Positions 1 to 8,446 of a stretch of DNA of 64,000 bases are shown here, in pieces; positions within the stretch are counted from its first letter, which is position 1; each line of letters begins with the position of its first letter. The position numbers were made by a program, and so were the translations under genes. The stretch is from contig NZ_MBDL01000001.1 in assembly GCF_001707755.1 (NCBI RefSeq), positions 372,001 to 436,000 on the forward strand, written 5' to 3'. The notes beneath the pieces are model-generated. The model made no database searches. It was not told where the DNA came from and was given only the letters and a program-made list of their open reading frames with translations. This DNA comes from Acinetobacter celticus (GTDB lineage: Bacteria > Pseudomonadota > Gammaproteobacteria > Pseudomonadales > Moraxellaceae).

Positions 1-144
1 GAAATGCCACAACAAATGAATATGCATGGATTACCCAGCACTTTATTTTTTAATGCACAAGGCCAGTTGATCGCGCGTCATATGGGCGAACTGACACCTG
101 CAATGTTGCAGCAATATTTAAAAAAGATCTCAACACAACCTTAA
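1..144 (+). CDS. thioredoxin-like protein, C-terminal fragment (5' end outside window)
   Basis: The first 47 codons form an open frame that ends in TAA just before dsbG. The visible residues include GLPSTLFF followed by a glycine-turn strand and a final amphipathic helix. This is the cis-proline (LPST) and last beta-alpha unit of a thioredoxin fold, as in TlpA/DsbE-like or DsbD C-terminal domains. The redox CXXC motif would lie upstream and cannot be seen. Its position directly before dsbG suggests a shared role in periplasmic thiol-disulfide chemistry, perhaps in one transcription unit. The exact family member cannot be decided from the fragment. Confidence 0.7.
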   Translation, partial: EMPQQMNMHGLPSTLFFNAQGQLIARHMGELTPAMLQQYLKKISTQP

Positions 145-160
145 TTTTATAGTGAATTTT

Positions 161-910
161 ATGAATATATTGATACAACGTATACTCATTGCCATGGTGT
201 TTGCAGGCAGTACAACATTGGTTGCAGCCAAGACCGATATCAAAAAACACATTGAGCAAGAAGGGTTTCAGTTCATTAAGCAAATTCCTGCACCAACAGG
301 TCTGACCGGTTGGGTGGGACATAACAACCAACACCCTGCGACCGTATTTATTGCAAATGATGAGCAATATTACATTGTCGGTGACTTATACAATGCGAAA
401 GGAACGAATCTCTCCCTTGATGCTATTAATGAACATGCCAAAGATGCCGTACTAGATGACGTGTGGAAAACCTTAGAAAAATCGACATGGATTCAAGATG
501 GCCCAAAAAATGCGCCACGTATTGTGTATGTCTTTTCAGATCCAAACTGTCCGTACTGTCATAAATTTTGGCAGCAAGCGCGTCCATGGGTTAACGCTGG
601 AAAAGTACAATTACGTCACATTCAAGTGGGCGTAATACGTGAAGAAAGTCGTGCTCAGGTTGCATCTTTACTCATGTCAAAAGACCCTGAAGCGGTGTTC
701 ACTGAGATGAATAAAAATAAAGGGAAAAAAAGCTTAAAACAGGCGGAAACCATTCCTACAGAAATTGCAGATAAAATTGATTTTAATCAGGGGTTAATGG
801 ATAAATATGGGTTTTTCTCAACACCTTCCATGGTATGGAGAGACAGCCAAGGGTCTTTTCAATCGGCTCAAGGCATGCCAAAAGATTTAAAAGAAATTTT
901 TGAAAAGTAA
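161..910 (+). CDS. dsbG: thiol:disulfide interchange protein DsbG
   Basis: This is a periplasmic disulfide isomerase/chaperone of the DsbC/DsbG family. A signal peptide is clear (hydrophobic ILIAMVFAGSTTLVAA). An N-terminal dimerisation region follows, then a thioredoxin domain with the redox motif CPYC near residue 130 inside FSDPNCPYCHKFW. A cis-proline (FSTPSMVW) lies near the C-terminus. The length (about 249 residues) matches E. coli DsbG. An in-frame GTG nine bases upstream (152) could also serve as the start; I prefer ATG at 161, although neither has a strong Shine-Dalgarno sequence. The gene sits 7-16 nt after the thioredoxin-like gene, suggesting co-transcription. DsbC is the alternative, but the CPYC context and length favour DsbG. 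Confidence 0.88.
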   Translation: MNILIQRILIAMVFAGSTTLVAAKTDIKKHIEQEGFQFIKQIPAPTGLTGWVGHNNQHPATVFIANDEQYYIVGDLYNAKGTNLSLDAINEHAKDAVLDDVWKTLEKSTWIQDGPKNAPRIVYVFSDPNCPYCHKFWQQARPWVNAGKVQLRHIQVGVIREESRAQVASLLMSKDPEAVFTEMNKNKGKKSLKQAETIPTEIADKIDFNQGLMDKYGFFSTPSMVWRDSQGSFQSAQGMPKDLKEIFEK

Positions 911-1141
911 ATTTGTCAGCCTAAAATCATCTATAGAGACTCGTACACTCAATCCTGATTGGACAGTTCAAGATTTAAATTTTTGAAATTTAAGTTTGCC
1001 AATCATTTAAATGATACGAGCTTTGTGGATTGAAGGTAAAATATAAAGTTATGATTTTATTCATATTATTTTCAATAGTTTCAAATCAAAATGTCATTAT
1101 CTCTGACTAAAATGGATTGCAGTGAGATCTCATAGCGTCCT

Positions 1142-1175
1142 AAAAGGCTTAAATCATCATGGTTTAGGCCTTTTT
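1142..1175. terminator. rho-independent terminator-like hairpin
   Basis: The arms AAAAGGCTTAAA and TTTAGGCCTTTT pair over 12 bp with one G-U, and a T-run follows on the plus strand. It lies about 230 nt after dsbG and could end a readthrough transcript. The stretch between dsbG and this hairpin holds no gene that I can see. Confidence 0.6.
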
Positions 1176-1255
1176 CATGTCTAATACGATCCATTCCTTC
1201 TTATGCAATAAATAGATCGGATCTATGGATAAGAATAACACTTCAAAACATACAA

Positions 1256-1339
1256 TAGACCTCTTTCATAAATCAACAAATCATCATCCATTGGCAGTGA
1301 AATTAATATTGTTTAAAAATGACTTATGAAAGAAGTCTA
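1256..1339. repeat. 84-bp inverted-repeat element (MITE-like or collapsed IS ends)
   Basis: The left arm TAGACCTCTTTCATAAATCA (1256-1275) and its reverse complement at 1320-1339 match at 18 of 20 positions. They enclose a 44-bp AT-rich centre without coding capacity. The arms look like insertion-sequence terminal repeats, so this may be a miniature non-autonomous element. No convincing target-site duplication is visible. A related but solitary arm occurs near 50115-50133. Confidence 0.5.
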
Positions 1340-1352
1340 ATATTTATCATTA

Positions 1353-1384
1353 AAAAAGGCAGGTGTCTAAGCACCTGCCTTTTT
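1353..1384. terminator. strong bidirectional terminator
   Basis: A perfect 13-bp stem (AAAAAGGCAGGTG with its complement) has a 6-nt loop, with A- and T-tracts on the two sides. It lies just downstream, on the minus strand, of the porin remnant's stop codon, so it is probably the original terminator of that lost gene. Confidence 0.85.
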
Positions 1385-1405
1385 AAGCAATTCTTTATTC
1401 TAAGT

Positions 1406-1489
1406 TTACCAATGGAGCTCTAAACCTAAAGTACCACCTTCATTTTTAGCACCGTTTTCTGAATATTGCCCATAAGCGACCAAGATAGG
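1406..1489 (-). pseudogene. 3' remnant of an outer-membrane beta-barrel protein gene
   Basis: On the minus strand 27 codons read into a TAA stop and end in GGTLGLELHW. The alternating polar/hydrophobic pattern and the terminal aromatic residue are typical of the last beta strand of an outer-membrane porin. The frame is closed upstream by a stop, and the tRNA-Thr promoter begins about 50 bp further on, so the rest of the gene has been deleted. A strong terminator follows the stop codon, as expected for the end of a once intact gene. The porin family cannot be identified from so short a piece. Confidence 0.55.
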
Positions 1490-1538
1490 TTATAGCTAAA
1501 CGAAATAATGCAATGAATTCAATCGTTCATTTTTTGGC

Positions 1539-1566
1539 TTGCACCTTGAAAAAAAATCTGTAAAAT
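1539..1566 (+). promoter_or_regulatory. sigma70 promoter of tRNA-Thr
   Basis: A -35 box TTGCAC (1539-1544) is separated by 16 bp from a -10 box TAAAAT (1561-1566). This places the transcription start a few bases before the mature tRNA 5' end. Confidence 0.7.
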
Positions 1567-1578
1567 GCTCATCATAAC

Positions 1579-1654
<76 letters not shown>

Positions 1655-1660
1655 TATCTT

Positions 1661-1693
1661 AGCCTCGCTTTTTAGTGAGGCTTTGATGTTTTT
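1661..1693 (+). terminator. terminator of tRNA-Thr
   Basis: The stem AGCCTCGC / GTGAGGCT (one G-U pair) is followed by a T-rich stretch, seven bases after the tRNA CCA end. Confidence 0.65.
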
Positions 1694-1710
1694 ATAGTAT
1701 GTGTTTTCTT

Positions 1711-2541
1711 TTAAGCCTTCTGCGCAGTAATTTGCACATACCTCACCATACCTTCTTGATATAAAACACCACACAATTTTGCAGTCATTCGAATTTTAAA
1801 CGCATCCATTCCCTGACTTTGAATTTTTGAATTTAAATCGGTCGCAACAAAATTTTCAAATCCAGCAAACACTTCAAGACTCATGTCCTGAATATGAATA
1901 TTCTGAAATTCAAAATGTTCTAGACTGTGCTGTAAGTCGGTTTGAAGTAATAAATGCTCAATATTGACATCTGCTGCTTTGAGTAAGGCTTGGTAACGAA
2001 GTTTTTGCCATGTATTTAAATCTTGGTATTTATCAGACCACATTAAATAATGAAAACCAATGCGCCCTTGTGAATTTAAAACGGAATGCATAGAAAATAG
2101 AAATGAATTTAATGGGCTATGATAAGCAGCATCGATACACAGCACTGCGTCAAAGGTCTTTTGAGGAAAAATAGCCTTTAAATTTAAAAAAGAACCACAG
2201 TGAATATCTACGGTTGAAGTTAATTTTTTTTGAAGATAAGTAACGCAAGCAGATTGTATTTCTACTGCACTTATTTGCTGAATCTGATAGGTAGAATGCC
2301 AATGCACGAGACTCGCACCTTGGCCACATCCGACATCTAACAGTCGATCTTTTTTATTTAAATCAATCGCCTGTGCCAGCTGGTCTGCAAGTGCTTGGCA
2401 AGCTTGTGGATACGAACTTGTATCAGCCTGCCAATAGCCCAAGTTGCTCCAAGCCAATTCAGCCTTATCTCCTAGCAATTTACTGTTAATTGCATATTTA
2501 TGTTCAGGAAAATAATTGCGGAATGCTTGAAGCCATTTCAT
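1711..2541 (-). CDS. class I SAM-dependent methyltransferase
   Basis: This is a 276-residue cytoplasmic methyltransferase. The SAM-binding motif I, LLDVGCGQG, lies at residues 67-75 and is followed by a Rossmann pattern (SAVEIQSACV, then DAVLCIDAAYHS). The overall plan resembles the cyclopropane-synthase/ubiquinone-methylase-like group, and the substrate cannot be read from the sequence. It starts three bases after the stop of the FAD oxidoreductase gene on the same strand, so the two are surely co-transcribed and may act on the same lipid or quinone-like substrate. That last point is inference from arrangement only. Confidence 0.8.
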   Translation of the reverse strand: MKWLQAFRNYFPEHKYAINSKLLGDKAELAWSNLGYWQADTSSYPQACQALADQLAQAIDLNKKDRLLDVGCGQGASLVHWHSTYQIQQISAVEIQSACVTYLQKKLTSTVDIHCGSFLNLKAIFPQKTFDAVLCIDAAYHSPLNSFLFSMHSVLNSQGRIGFHYLMWSDKYQDLNTWQKLRYQALLKAADVNIEHLLLQTDLQHSLEHFEFQNIHIQDMSLEVFAGFENFVATDLNSKIQSQGMDAFKIRMTAKLCGVLYQEGMVRYVQITAQKA

Positions 2542-2544
2542 CTA

Positions 2545-3843
2545 TTAGTAGCCGAGCTGTGGGGCAACCTCTACTTTAGGTTTTAATCCCACAAACGGCA
2601 ATGGGGCACCAAAAATTTCAGCAATATGCATTGCAGACGTCACCGCCGATTCTAAAATTGGTAAACCATCACACGACCATGAACCACAGTAAAATACTTT
2701 ACGATTTTGTGATTTATGGCGTTGTTGCAATTCAGTGTTTAAAGCCACTGTTTGCGAATCGACCACAGCACGGGTCAGCGTTACCGTTGAAATGATTTTT
2801 TTAGGGTCAATCGGAGTCACTGGACGCCAAGTTTGGAACACTGGCGTTTTACCCACAAGACTCGGTTCAATGGAATTTAACCATACTGTAAATTGCTGAC
2901 GGGTAAATTTACGATCCATCATATAGCTCAGTACCGCCCAATCTTTACGTTTAGGGGGCATCACGGTTTGATCGGTATGAATGACCAAATCGCCCTGTTC
3001 AAATTTGAATTTTTTGAGTAGCGCAATATCATCTGCAAATTGAGTTGGATCTAAAAATTCTTCAATTTTTGCGGTGGGTGTTGCCACAACCACACTATCA
3101 AACTCAGTCACTTTGCCTTCATTGTTAGTAACGAGAACTTTATCGTCCTGTTCTTTGACTGAAGTAATGGCTGAACCGCTGACAATTGAAAGACCTTCAA
3201 TCAGCTTATTGACCAAAGCAGGTGTACCACCCTGAAGACGTAAAAGTGCATCACCATCGGTCAATTGACGTAAAAATACCAAAAGTGGTTTGGCTGGCCA
3301 TTCACCAATGGTTTTCGGGTTACACGTACAAATAGTATACAGAACAGGCATCACTGCACCATGCCAAAACACTTCTTCAATGTCGTTGCGGTTAATGAAT
3401 TCTGCCAAAGTAATGTCTTGATCATCTGACTTGAAAAACTTACCAATGGCCGTTTTCAATTGCAACATACCTTTCACTAAACGCCATCCGTACTGTTGGA
3501 TGCCTTTACGGTTATTAATGATTGGAAAGTTACCAATGCGACTACGTGTTGTGGTCAGCCATGTTTCGGTTTTGTCTTCAAACAACCAGCTACACGCCAT
3601 ATAAGTACGTACAGGAAAGGTTTTAATACCTAAATATGCAGCTAAGCTTAATGTATTGTTCCAAAGGTGCGGGTTCATTACACGTAATGGCGCGTCAATC
3701 AAACCACCTTCAAACTCAGTACTATGGCTGTCCATACCACGTCCAGGCAAGGCTTCAAAAATGGTAATGCTATGCCCTGCATCTTTTAGAATTCTTGCGG
3801 CAGCAAGCCCAGCCATGCCGCTACCAATGACTGCAATATCCAA
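2545..3843 (-). CDS. FAD-dependent amine-oxidase-like oxidoreductase
   Basis: This 432-residue protein has an N-terminal dinucleotide-binding motif (IGSGMAGLAAA, residues 6-16) and an acidic residue closing the second strand (IFEA). A C-terminal FAD-contact segment (FYCGSWSCDGLPILESAV) also fits the flavin amine oxidase/protoporphyrinogen-oxidase-like superfamily. The start is a TTG at 3841-3843; a good Shine-Dalgarno GGAAGAG sits about six bases upstream and no ATG in this frame competes. It is the first gene of a two-gene operon with the downstream methyltransferase. The substrate is unknown. Confidence 0.8.
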   Translation of the reverse strand: MDIAVIGSGMAGLAAARILKDAGHSITIFEALPGRGMDSHSTEFEGGLIDAPLRVMNPHLWNNTLSLAAYLGIKTFPVRTYMACSWLFEDKTETWLTTTRSRIGNFPIINNRKGIQQYGWRLVKGMLQLKTAIGKFFKSDDQDITLAEFINRNDIEEVFWHGAVMPVLYTICTCNPKTIGEWPAKPLLVFLRQLTDGDALLRLQGGTPALVNKLIEGLSIVSGSAITSVKEQDDKVLVTNNEGKVTEFDSVVVATPTAKIEEFLDPTQFADDIALLKKFKFEQGDLVIHTDQTVMPPKRKDWAVLSYMMDRKFTRQQFTVWLNSIEPSLVGKTPVFQTWRPVTPIDPKKIISTVTLTRAVVDSQTVALNTELQQRHKSQNRKVFYCGSWSCDGLPILESAVTSAMHIAEIFGAPLPFVGLKPKVEVAPQLGY

Positions 3844-3998
3844 TCTGCTCTTCCATATTTTAAACTTTCATAAAATTATGAACCATGCCAGTAGAAAACA
3901 AGGTATTAAAAACTACCAGATTCAGCCTTTTTCCAAAGTGGATACAAAACAATATAAATGGGAAAAACATCGATGCCTAGCCCACAAAACTACGGCAC

Positions 3999-4033
3999 AA
4001 AAAAAGCCCCCGAATCAATTCGGGGGCTTTTTT
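3999..4033. terminator. bidirectional terminator
   Basis: The stem AAAAAGCCCCCGAA with its exact complement encloses a short AT loop and is flanked by A- and T-tracts. On the minus strand it ends transcription of the pirin gene. Confidence 0.85.
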
Positions 4034-4060
4034 AATGATTAAAGATCATGCAAAACAGTA

Positions 4061-4939
4061 TTAAGCCGATACTGGAATTTCACCAAATTTACCACTGTTA
4101 AAATCATTAAACGCTTGAACAATTTCATCTTTGGTGTTCATAACAAATGGGCCATAGCCTTGAATTGGTTCATCTAGTGGTTGACCTGTGAGCACTAAAA
4201 ATTTTGCATCACGTACGGCTTCTAGTTGAATTTCAGAATCGCCATCTTTATCAAACATCACAATTGAACTGTCCAACACTTGTTGGGTTCCATTCAATAG
4301 CATTTCGCCTTCTAGCACCACAACAAGCGCATTATGTCCCACAGGAACGTGGACATATTCAGCGGTATGGCCTGCTTTTAAAACACCATCCCAAACATTT
4401 ACGGGACTAAAAGTGCTGGCTGGGCCACGGTGATCTGCATATTTACCAGCAATAATACGCAGATGACCTGCATCGTCATCAAACTGAATAATGGGTATAT
4501 CTTGGGCTTGAATGCCTTGATATTGGGGCGCAGTCATTTTGTCTTTGGCGGGCAAATTGACCCACAGTTGCACCATTTCAAACAAGCCACCCGCTTGCGC
4601 GAATGCTGTAGAATGAAACTCTTCGTGCACCAAACCTGCACCCGCAGTCATCCACTGCACATCACCTGCTTGAATGGTTCCGCCACCGCCCGCAGAATCT
4701 TGATGTGTCACTTCACCTTGATACGCCAGTGTGACTGTTTCAAAACCGCGATGCGGATGAGAACCTACACCATGCTGTTCGGTGGTCGGTTTAAACTGAT
4801 ACGGCGCAGCATAATCTAACAATAGAAATGGGCTAATGGCCTGTCCTAAGCGATCATAAGAAAATAGATTTTTTACAGGAAAACCATCTCCGACCCAATG
4901 CATACTTTGATTACGGTAAACACCAATAATTTTTTTCAT
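4061..4939 (-). CDS. pirin family protein
   Basis: This 292-residue bicupin has a metal-binding set matching pirins: His61 and His63 in SHPHRGFETVT, and His105 and Glu107 in LVHEEF. Bacterial pirins are cytoplasmic iron proteins, some with quercetin 2,3-dioxygenase activity and others redox-linked regulators; the specific role here is not known. A good AGGAG ribosome site precedes the ATG. The gene is divergent from the YcaC-like hydrolase gene, whose neighbour is a LysR regulator, so the three probably form one regulated unit. Confidence 0.9.
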   Translation of the reverse strand: MKKIIGVYRNQSMHWVGDGFPVKNLFSYDRLGQAISPFLLLDYAAPYQFKPTTEQHGVGSHPHRGFETVTLAYQGEVTHQDSAGGGGTIQAGDVQWMTAGAGLVHEEFHSTAFAQAGGLFEMVQLWVNLPAKDKMTAPQYQGIQAQDIPIIQFDDDAGHLRIIAGKYADHRGPASTFSPVNVWDGVLKAGHTAEYVHVPVGHNALVVVLEGEMLLNGTQQVLDSSIVMFDKDGDSEIQLEAVRDAKFLVLTGQPLDEPIQGYGPFVMNTKDEIVQAFNDFNSGKFGEIPVSA

Positions 4940-5293
4940 CTCTTAACTCCTATCTCTCATAGGATGAATATGAAATAAATATTATGCTTTTAAGCGCTCA
5001 TCGCATAGAGGCAGAGTAATATTGTAAATCTCATAAACAAGACAATAAGCAATTTAAATTGAATCTAATGATTAAAAAAAAGAATAACTACCTCTAAATC
5101 AAAATAGCATCCCATTAAATTCAAAAATATCTCATATTTGAGATTAATAATCCTACATAAATGATTTTATCTGCATTTACTTTATCTCATTTTTAAAACT
5201 ACCATCATCACTGCAATTCATGATAAATCCAGACTTTCAAGCCATGGATTATCAATCAATCGTATTTTTTAATAGCATCATGAGGGAAATAAA
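4940..5293. promoter_or_regulatory. divergent promoter region with LysR-type palindrome
   Basis: This 354-bp AT-rich spacer separates the divergent pirin and YcaC-like genes. It contains a perfect inverted repeat ATCTCA-TATT-TGAGAT at 5129-5144, the size and T/A-ended form expected of a LysR-type operator. The LysR gene at 6034 is the obvious candidate to bind it. No coding sequence is visible in the spacer. Confidence 0.45.
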
Positions 5294-5920
5294 ATGGGTA
5301 AACCATACGTTCGTTTAGATAAAGACAATGCAGCCGTCCTCTTGGTCGACCATCAAACAGGTCTACTTTCGCTCGTCCGTGATATTGATCCTGACAAGTT
5401 TAAAAATAATGTATTGGCTCTTGCCGCCGCTGCAAAATATTTTAATCTTCCAACCATTTTAACCACAAGCTTTGAAGATGGCCCAAATGGCCCTTTGGTT
5501 CCTGAACTTAAAAATATGTTCCCAGACGCGCCTTATATTGCCCGCCCAGGTCAAATCAATGCATGGGACAATGAAGACTTTGTAAAAGCCATCAAAGCGA
5601 CTGGTAAAAAGCAATTAATCATTGCAGGCGTTGTCACTGAAGTCTGTGTGGCCTTCCCAACGCTTTCTGCATTAGCAGAAGATTTCGACGTCTTCGTTAT
5701 TACAGATGCTTCGGGCACTTTCAACCCTTTAACACGTGATTCTGCATGGGATCGTATGTCTCAAGCAGGTGCTCAATTGATGACTTGGTTCGGCGCATCG
5801 TGTGAATTACACCGCGACTGGCGTAATGATATTGAAGGTTTAGGTGCATTATTTGGCGCGCATATTCCTGACTACAGTAACTTAATTCAAAGTTATATTA
5901 AAAATACTGAAAAGAAATAA
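5294..5920 (+). CDS. ycaC: isochorismatase-fold hydrolase, YcaC-like
   Basis: At 208 residues this is the same length as E. coli YcaC and closely resembles it as I remember that sequence (YVRLDK near the start, LLVDHQ, VVTEVCVAF, WFGASCELHRDWRNDIEGL). The fold's catalytic Asp19 (VDHQ) and Cys118 (VTEVCVAF) are present. YcaC is an octameric hydrolase of unknown natural substrate. The start ATG is preceded by a GAGGGA ribosome site. It is divergent from pirin and followed by a LysR regulator gene. Confidence 0.88.
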   Translation: MGKPYVRLDKDNAAVLLVDHQTGLLSLVRDIDPDKFKNNVLALAAAAKYFNLPTILTTSFEDGPNGPLVPELKNMFPDAPYIARPGQINAWDNEDFVKAIKATGKKQLIIAGVVTEVCVAFPTLSALAEDFDVFVITDASGTFNPLTRDSAWDRMSQAGAQLMTWFGASCELHRDWRNDIEGLGALFGAHIPDYSNLIQSYIKNTEKK

Positions 5921-5936
5921 GTTTATTGCGCTACAG

Positions 5937-5960
5937 AAAGCGATCTTTGGGTCGCTTTTT
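5937..5960 (+). terminator. terminator after ycaC-like gene
   Basis: The stem AAAGCGA / TCGCTTT is followed by a T-run, 17 bases after the stop codon of the hydrolase gene. Confidence 0.75.
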
Positions 5961-6033
5961 GCATTTTATAGCATCTTATATTCACGTATGATCGAACACA
6001 GAAAAGAAACTCGCATTGCTATTTAGGTGATCT

Positions 6034-6957
6034 ATGCATTCATTTGACGACTACTATTATTTTTATCTCGTGGTAAAACATGGTGGGTTTAGCGCTGCAA
6101 GTGAAGCCTCGAATATTACCAAATCTAAATTAAGTCGACGTATTTTAGATTTAGAAACCCAATACAATATCACCCTCATTCAACGTTCAACGCGGCATTT
6201 TAAAGTCACCCCCTTAGGGCAAGAGTTTTTTGAAGCCTGTAGTAAAGTGATTGAGCAAGCTGATAGTGCTCAAAATGTGTTATTAAAACAAAAAAATGAA
6301 CCTCAAGGACTGGTGAAAATTAGTTGCCCACCGGTCATGATGGAACACCAAATTCGTCCTTTACTGACCCAATTTCTAAAAGATTACCCTCAAGTGACTG
6401 TTGAAATGGAACTGTCCAGTCGCCGCATCGATGTATTGCATGATGATATCGACCTTGCCATTCGAACCAATTTCAGCGCCAATGAAGATTCGAGTATTAT
6501 TGTTCGCGACATCATTAAAACCGCCCATTGCTTGGTCGCCAGTCCCGAACTGTTACAAGGCCGTACCCTTGAACATATTACTGAATTATATGAATTTCCA
6601 TGTATTGTCCTAAGTACTCAAAAACAGCAATACCGTTGGCATTTACACAACTTAAAACAACAAGAAGAAATTGATATTCCCTTACAACCTCGAATTAAAA
6701 GTAATGATTTAATGGGCGCATATTTTGCGGTACTTGATGGTTTAGGCATTGCAGATTTACCCTATTTGACTGTAGAACATGACATTCAGTCAGGTAAATT
6801 GGTTCACCTATTTCCCGATTGGTGTTCCAATGTCGGCACGGTGCAATTGGTTTATGCGTCGAGAAAAGGCCAACGTCTGGTGATGGAAAAATTAATTGAT
6901 GTATTAATTGAAGGTCTACGTGGCTTTGCAGCGAAAAGCGATGGATATTTAAATTAG
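6034..6957 (+). CDS. LysR-family transcriptional regulator
   Basis: This 307-residue regulator has an N-terminal winged helix-turn-helix (FSAASEASNITKSKLSRRI, about residues 18-36), a linker helix and a periplasmic-binding-protein-like effector domain. The subfamily resembles the CrgA/PtxR-type LTTRs with LFxAVxxxGGFSAA-type starts. It lies on the same strand after the YcaC-like gene, from which a terminator separates it. It probably controls the pirin/YcaC pair through the palindrome at 5129-5144, but this is inference. Confidence 0.88.
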   Translation: MHSFDDYYYFYLVVKHGGFSAASEASNITKSKLSRRILDLETQYNITLIQRSTRHFKVTPLGQEFFEACSKVIEQADSAQNVLLKQKNEPQGLVKISCPPVMMEHQIRPLLTQFLKDYPQVTVEMELSSRRIDVLHDDIDLAIRTNFSANEDSSIIVRDIIKTAHCLVASPELLQGRTLEHITELYEFPCIVLSTQKQQYRWHLHNLKQQEEIDIPLQPRIKSNDLMGAYFAVLDGLGIADLPYLTVEHDIQSGKLVHLFPDWCSNVGTVQLVYASRKGQRLVMEKLIDVLIEGLRGFAAKSDGYLN

Positions 6958-6959
6958 AC

Positions 6960-6991
6960 AAAAAACCCAGCATTTGATTGCTGGGTTTTTT
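6960..6991. terminator. bidirectional terminator between LysR gene and ahpC
   Basis: The stem AACCCAGCA / TGCTGGGTT has A- and T-tracts on both sides and serves the two convergent genes. Confidence 0.85.
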
Positions 6992-6994
6992 AGA

Positions 6995-7558
6995 TTAAAT
7001 TTTACCGACAAGGTCAATTGAAGGTGCAAGTGTTGCATCCCCTTCTTGCCATTTCGCTGGGCAAACTTCACCTGGGTGTGCATGCACATATTGCGCAGCT
7101 TTTACTTTACGAAGCAGCTCAGATGCATCACGGCCAATACCACCTGCGTTAATTTCAACAATCTGAATTTTACCTTCTGGATCAATCACAAAAGTGCCGC
7201 GGTCTGCTAAACCATCTGCTTCAATTAACACATCAAAGTTTTTCGCCAAAGTCCATGTTGGGTCACCCACCATTGGATATTGAATTTTTTTAATTTCATC
7301 AGAAGAATCATGCCAAGCTTTGTGCGTGAAATGCGTATCTGTTGAAACAGAATAGGTTTCAACACCCATTTTTTGGAATTCAGCATAATGATCTGCAAGA
7401 TCGCCTAATTCAGTTGGACATACAAAAGTGAAATCGGCTGGATAAAAAAATACGACTGACCATTGACCCAACATCTCTTTTTCAGAGATTTCGATGAATT
7501 GACCATTTTTATAGGCTGTGGCATTGAAAGGTTTGACTTCAGTATTAATTAAACTCAT
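6995..7558 (-). CDS. ahpC: alkyl hydroperoxide reductase subunit C (peroxiredoxin)
   Basis: This is a typical 2-Cys peroxiredoxin of 187 residues. The peroxidatic Cys47 lies in DFTFVCPTE, the resolving Cys166 in [10 protein letters not shown], and the GG(I)G segment and C-terminal tail are present. It reduces hydrogen peroxide and organic hydroperoxides in the cytoplasm, normally with AhpF as its reductase; no ahpF lies alongside. The upstream spacer (7559-7720) is AT-rich and holds the promoter, but I did not see a clear OxyR site. Confidence 0.96.
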   Translation of the reverse strand: MSLINTEVKPFNATAYKNGQFIEISEKEMLGQWSVVFFYPADFTFVCPTELGDLADHYAEFQKMGVETYSVSTDTHFTHKAWHDSSDEIKKIQYPMVGDPTWTLAKNFDVLIEADGLADRGTFVIDPEGKIQIVEINAGGIGRDASELLRKVKAAQYVHAHPGEVCPAKWQEGDATLAPSIDLVGKI

Positions 7559-7718
7559 TACGTATTCCTCTATTTCATTTTGGGGAGTGCTTATTGTGTG
7601 AAATAAGAATACGAAACTTATTTTAATTGGTAAAACAGTAGATTTTTATAAAAACAATCGAATTAATAGATAACAAAAGTATTAATGAATAAATCTATTT
7701 GCTTAATTCATCTGAAAA

Positions 7719-7748
7719 ATAAAAAACCCTTTATTTTCATAAAGGGTT
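7719..7748 (-). terminator. terminator of ssb (minus strand)
   Basis: The stem AACCCTTTAT / ATAAAGGGTT has a TTTC loop, and on the minus strand it is followed by a T-rich tract. It lies about 30 bases after the ssb stop codon. Confidence 0.8.
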
Positions 7749-7780
7749 CAGTGATGACTTATATGAACTTCTGCTTTTTT

Positions 7781-8395
7781 CTAAAACGGAAGATCATCAT
7801 CTAAATCTGATGGAGCTGGTGCTACAGGAGCTGCTGGGGCTTTTGGTGCAAACCCACTTGGGTTATTGTTGGCATAGCCATTGCCTTGATTGCTGTTCGC
7901 TTGGTTGTTGCTTGCTTGATTACTATTGCCATAACCACCTTGGTTATTCGCACCTTGATTGCCATAACCGCTTTGTTGGTTATTGTTATAACCACCTTGC
8001 TGGTTGTTATTAAAACGAGGTTGTTCAAAACCTTGGCCTTGTTGCTCGCCTTGTGAACGGTTGTTGCTGTCCAACATTTGCATTTGTTCGCCACGAATTT
8101 CAGTGGTATAGCGTTCTTGACCATTTTGATCTGTCCATTGGCGTGTACGCAATGAACCTTCAATATAAACTTTTGAACCTTTACGTAAATATTGCTGTGC
8201 AATTTCACCTAGGCGATTATGCAATACGATACGGTGCCATTCCGTTTGCTCTTTACGTTCACCCGTACTTTTATCTGTCCAAGAATCGCTCGTCGCGATA
8301 GAGAACTGGGTCAGTGAGCCACCATTCGCAAAAGTTTTAGTTTCTGGATCTTTACCTAGAGTACCGACTAAAATAACTTTATTTACACCACGCAT
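7781..8395 (-). CDS. ssb: single-stranded DNA-binding protein
   Basis: SSB binds single-stranded DNA in replication, recombination and repair. The first ~110 residues form the OB fold ([18 protein letters not shown] start, W-rich strands). A long low-complexity linker rich in Asn, Gln and Gly (about residues 113-185) follows, and the protein ends in the acidic tip DDDLPF that recruits partner proteins. The linker is encoded by imperfect repeats and looks repetitive at the DNA level. The gene is 51 bases after the MFS transporter gene on the same strand. Confidence 0.97.
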   Translation of the reverse strand: MRGVNKVILVGTLGKDPETKTFANGGSLTQFSIATSDSWTDKSTGERKEQTEWHRIVLHNRLGEIAQQYLRKGSKVYIEGSLRTRQWTDQNGQERYTTEIRGEQMQMLDSNNRSQGEQQGQGFEQPRFNNNQQGGYNNNQQSGYGNQGANNQGGYGNSNQASNNQANSNQGNGYANNNPSGFAPKAPAAPVAPAPSDLDDDLPF

Positions 8396-8446
8396 CAGAC
8401 GTATTCTTCCTATCTATTTCTATTATTTACTTTATAAGAGTTATGC

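Noticed and set aside
7850..8040. Tandem-looking repeats resembling a CRISPR or VNTR
   Set aside because: They encode the Asn/Gln/Gly-rich linker of SSB in a single intact frame, so they are coding low complexity.
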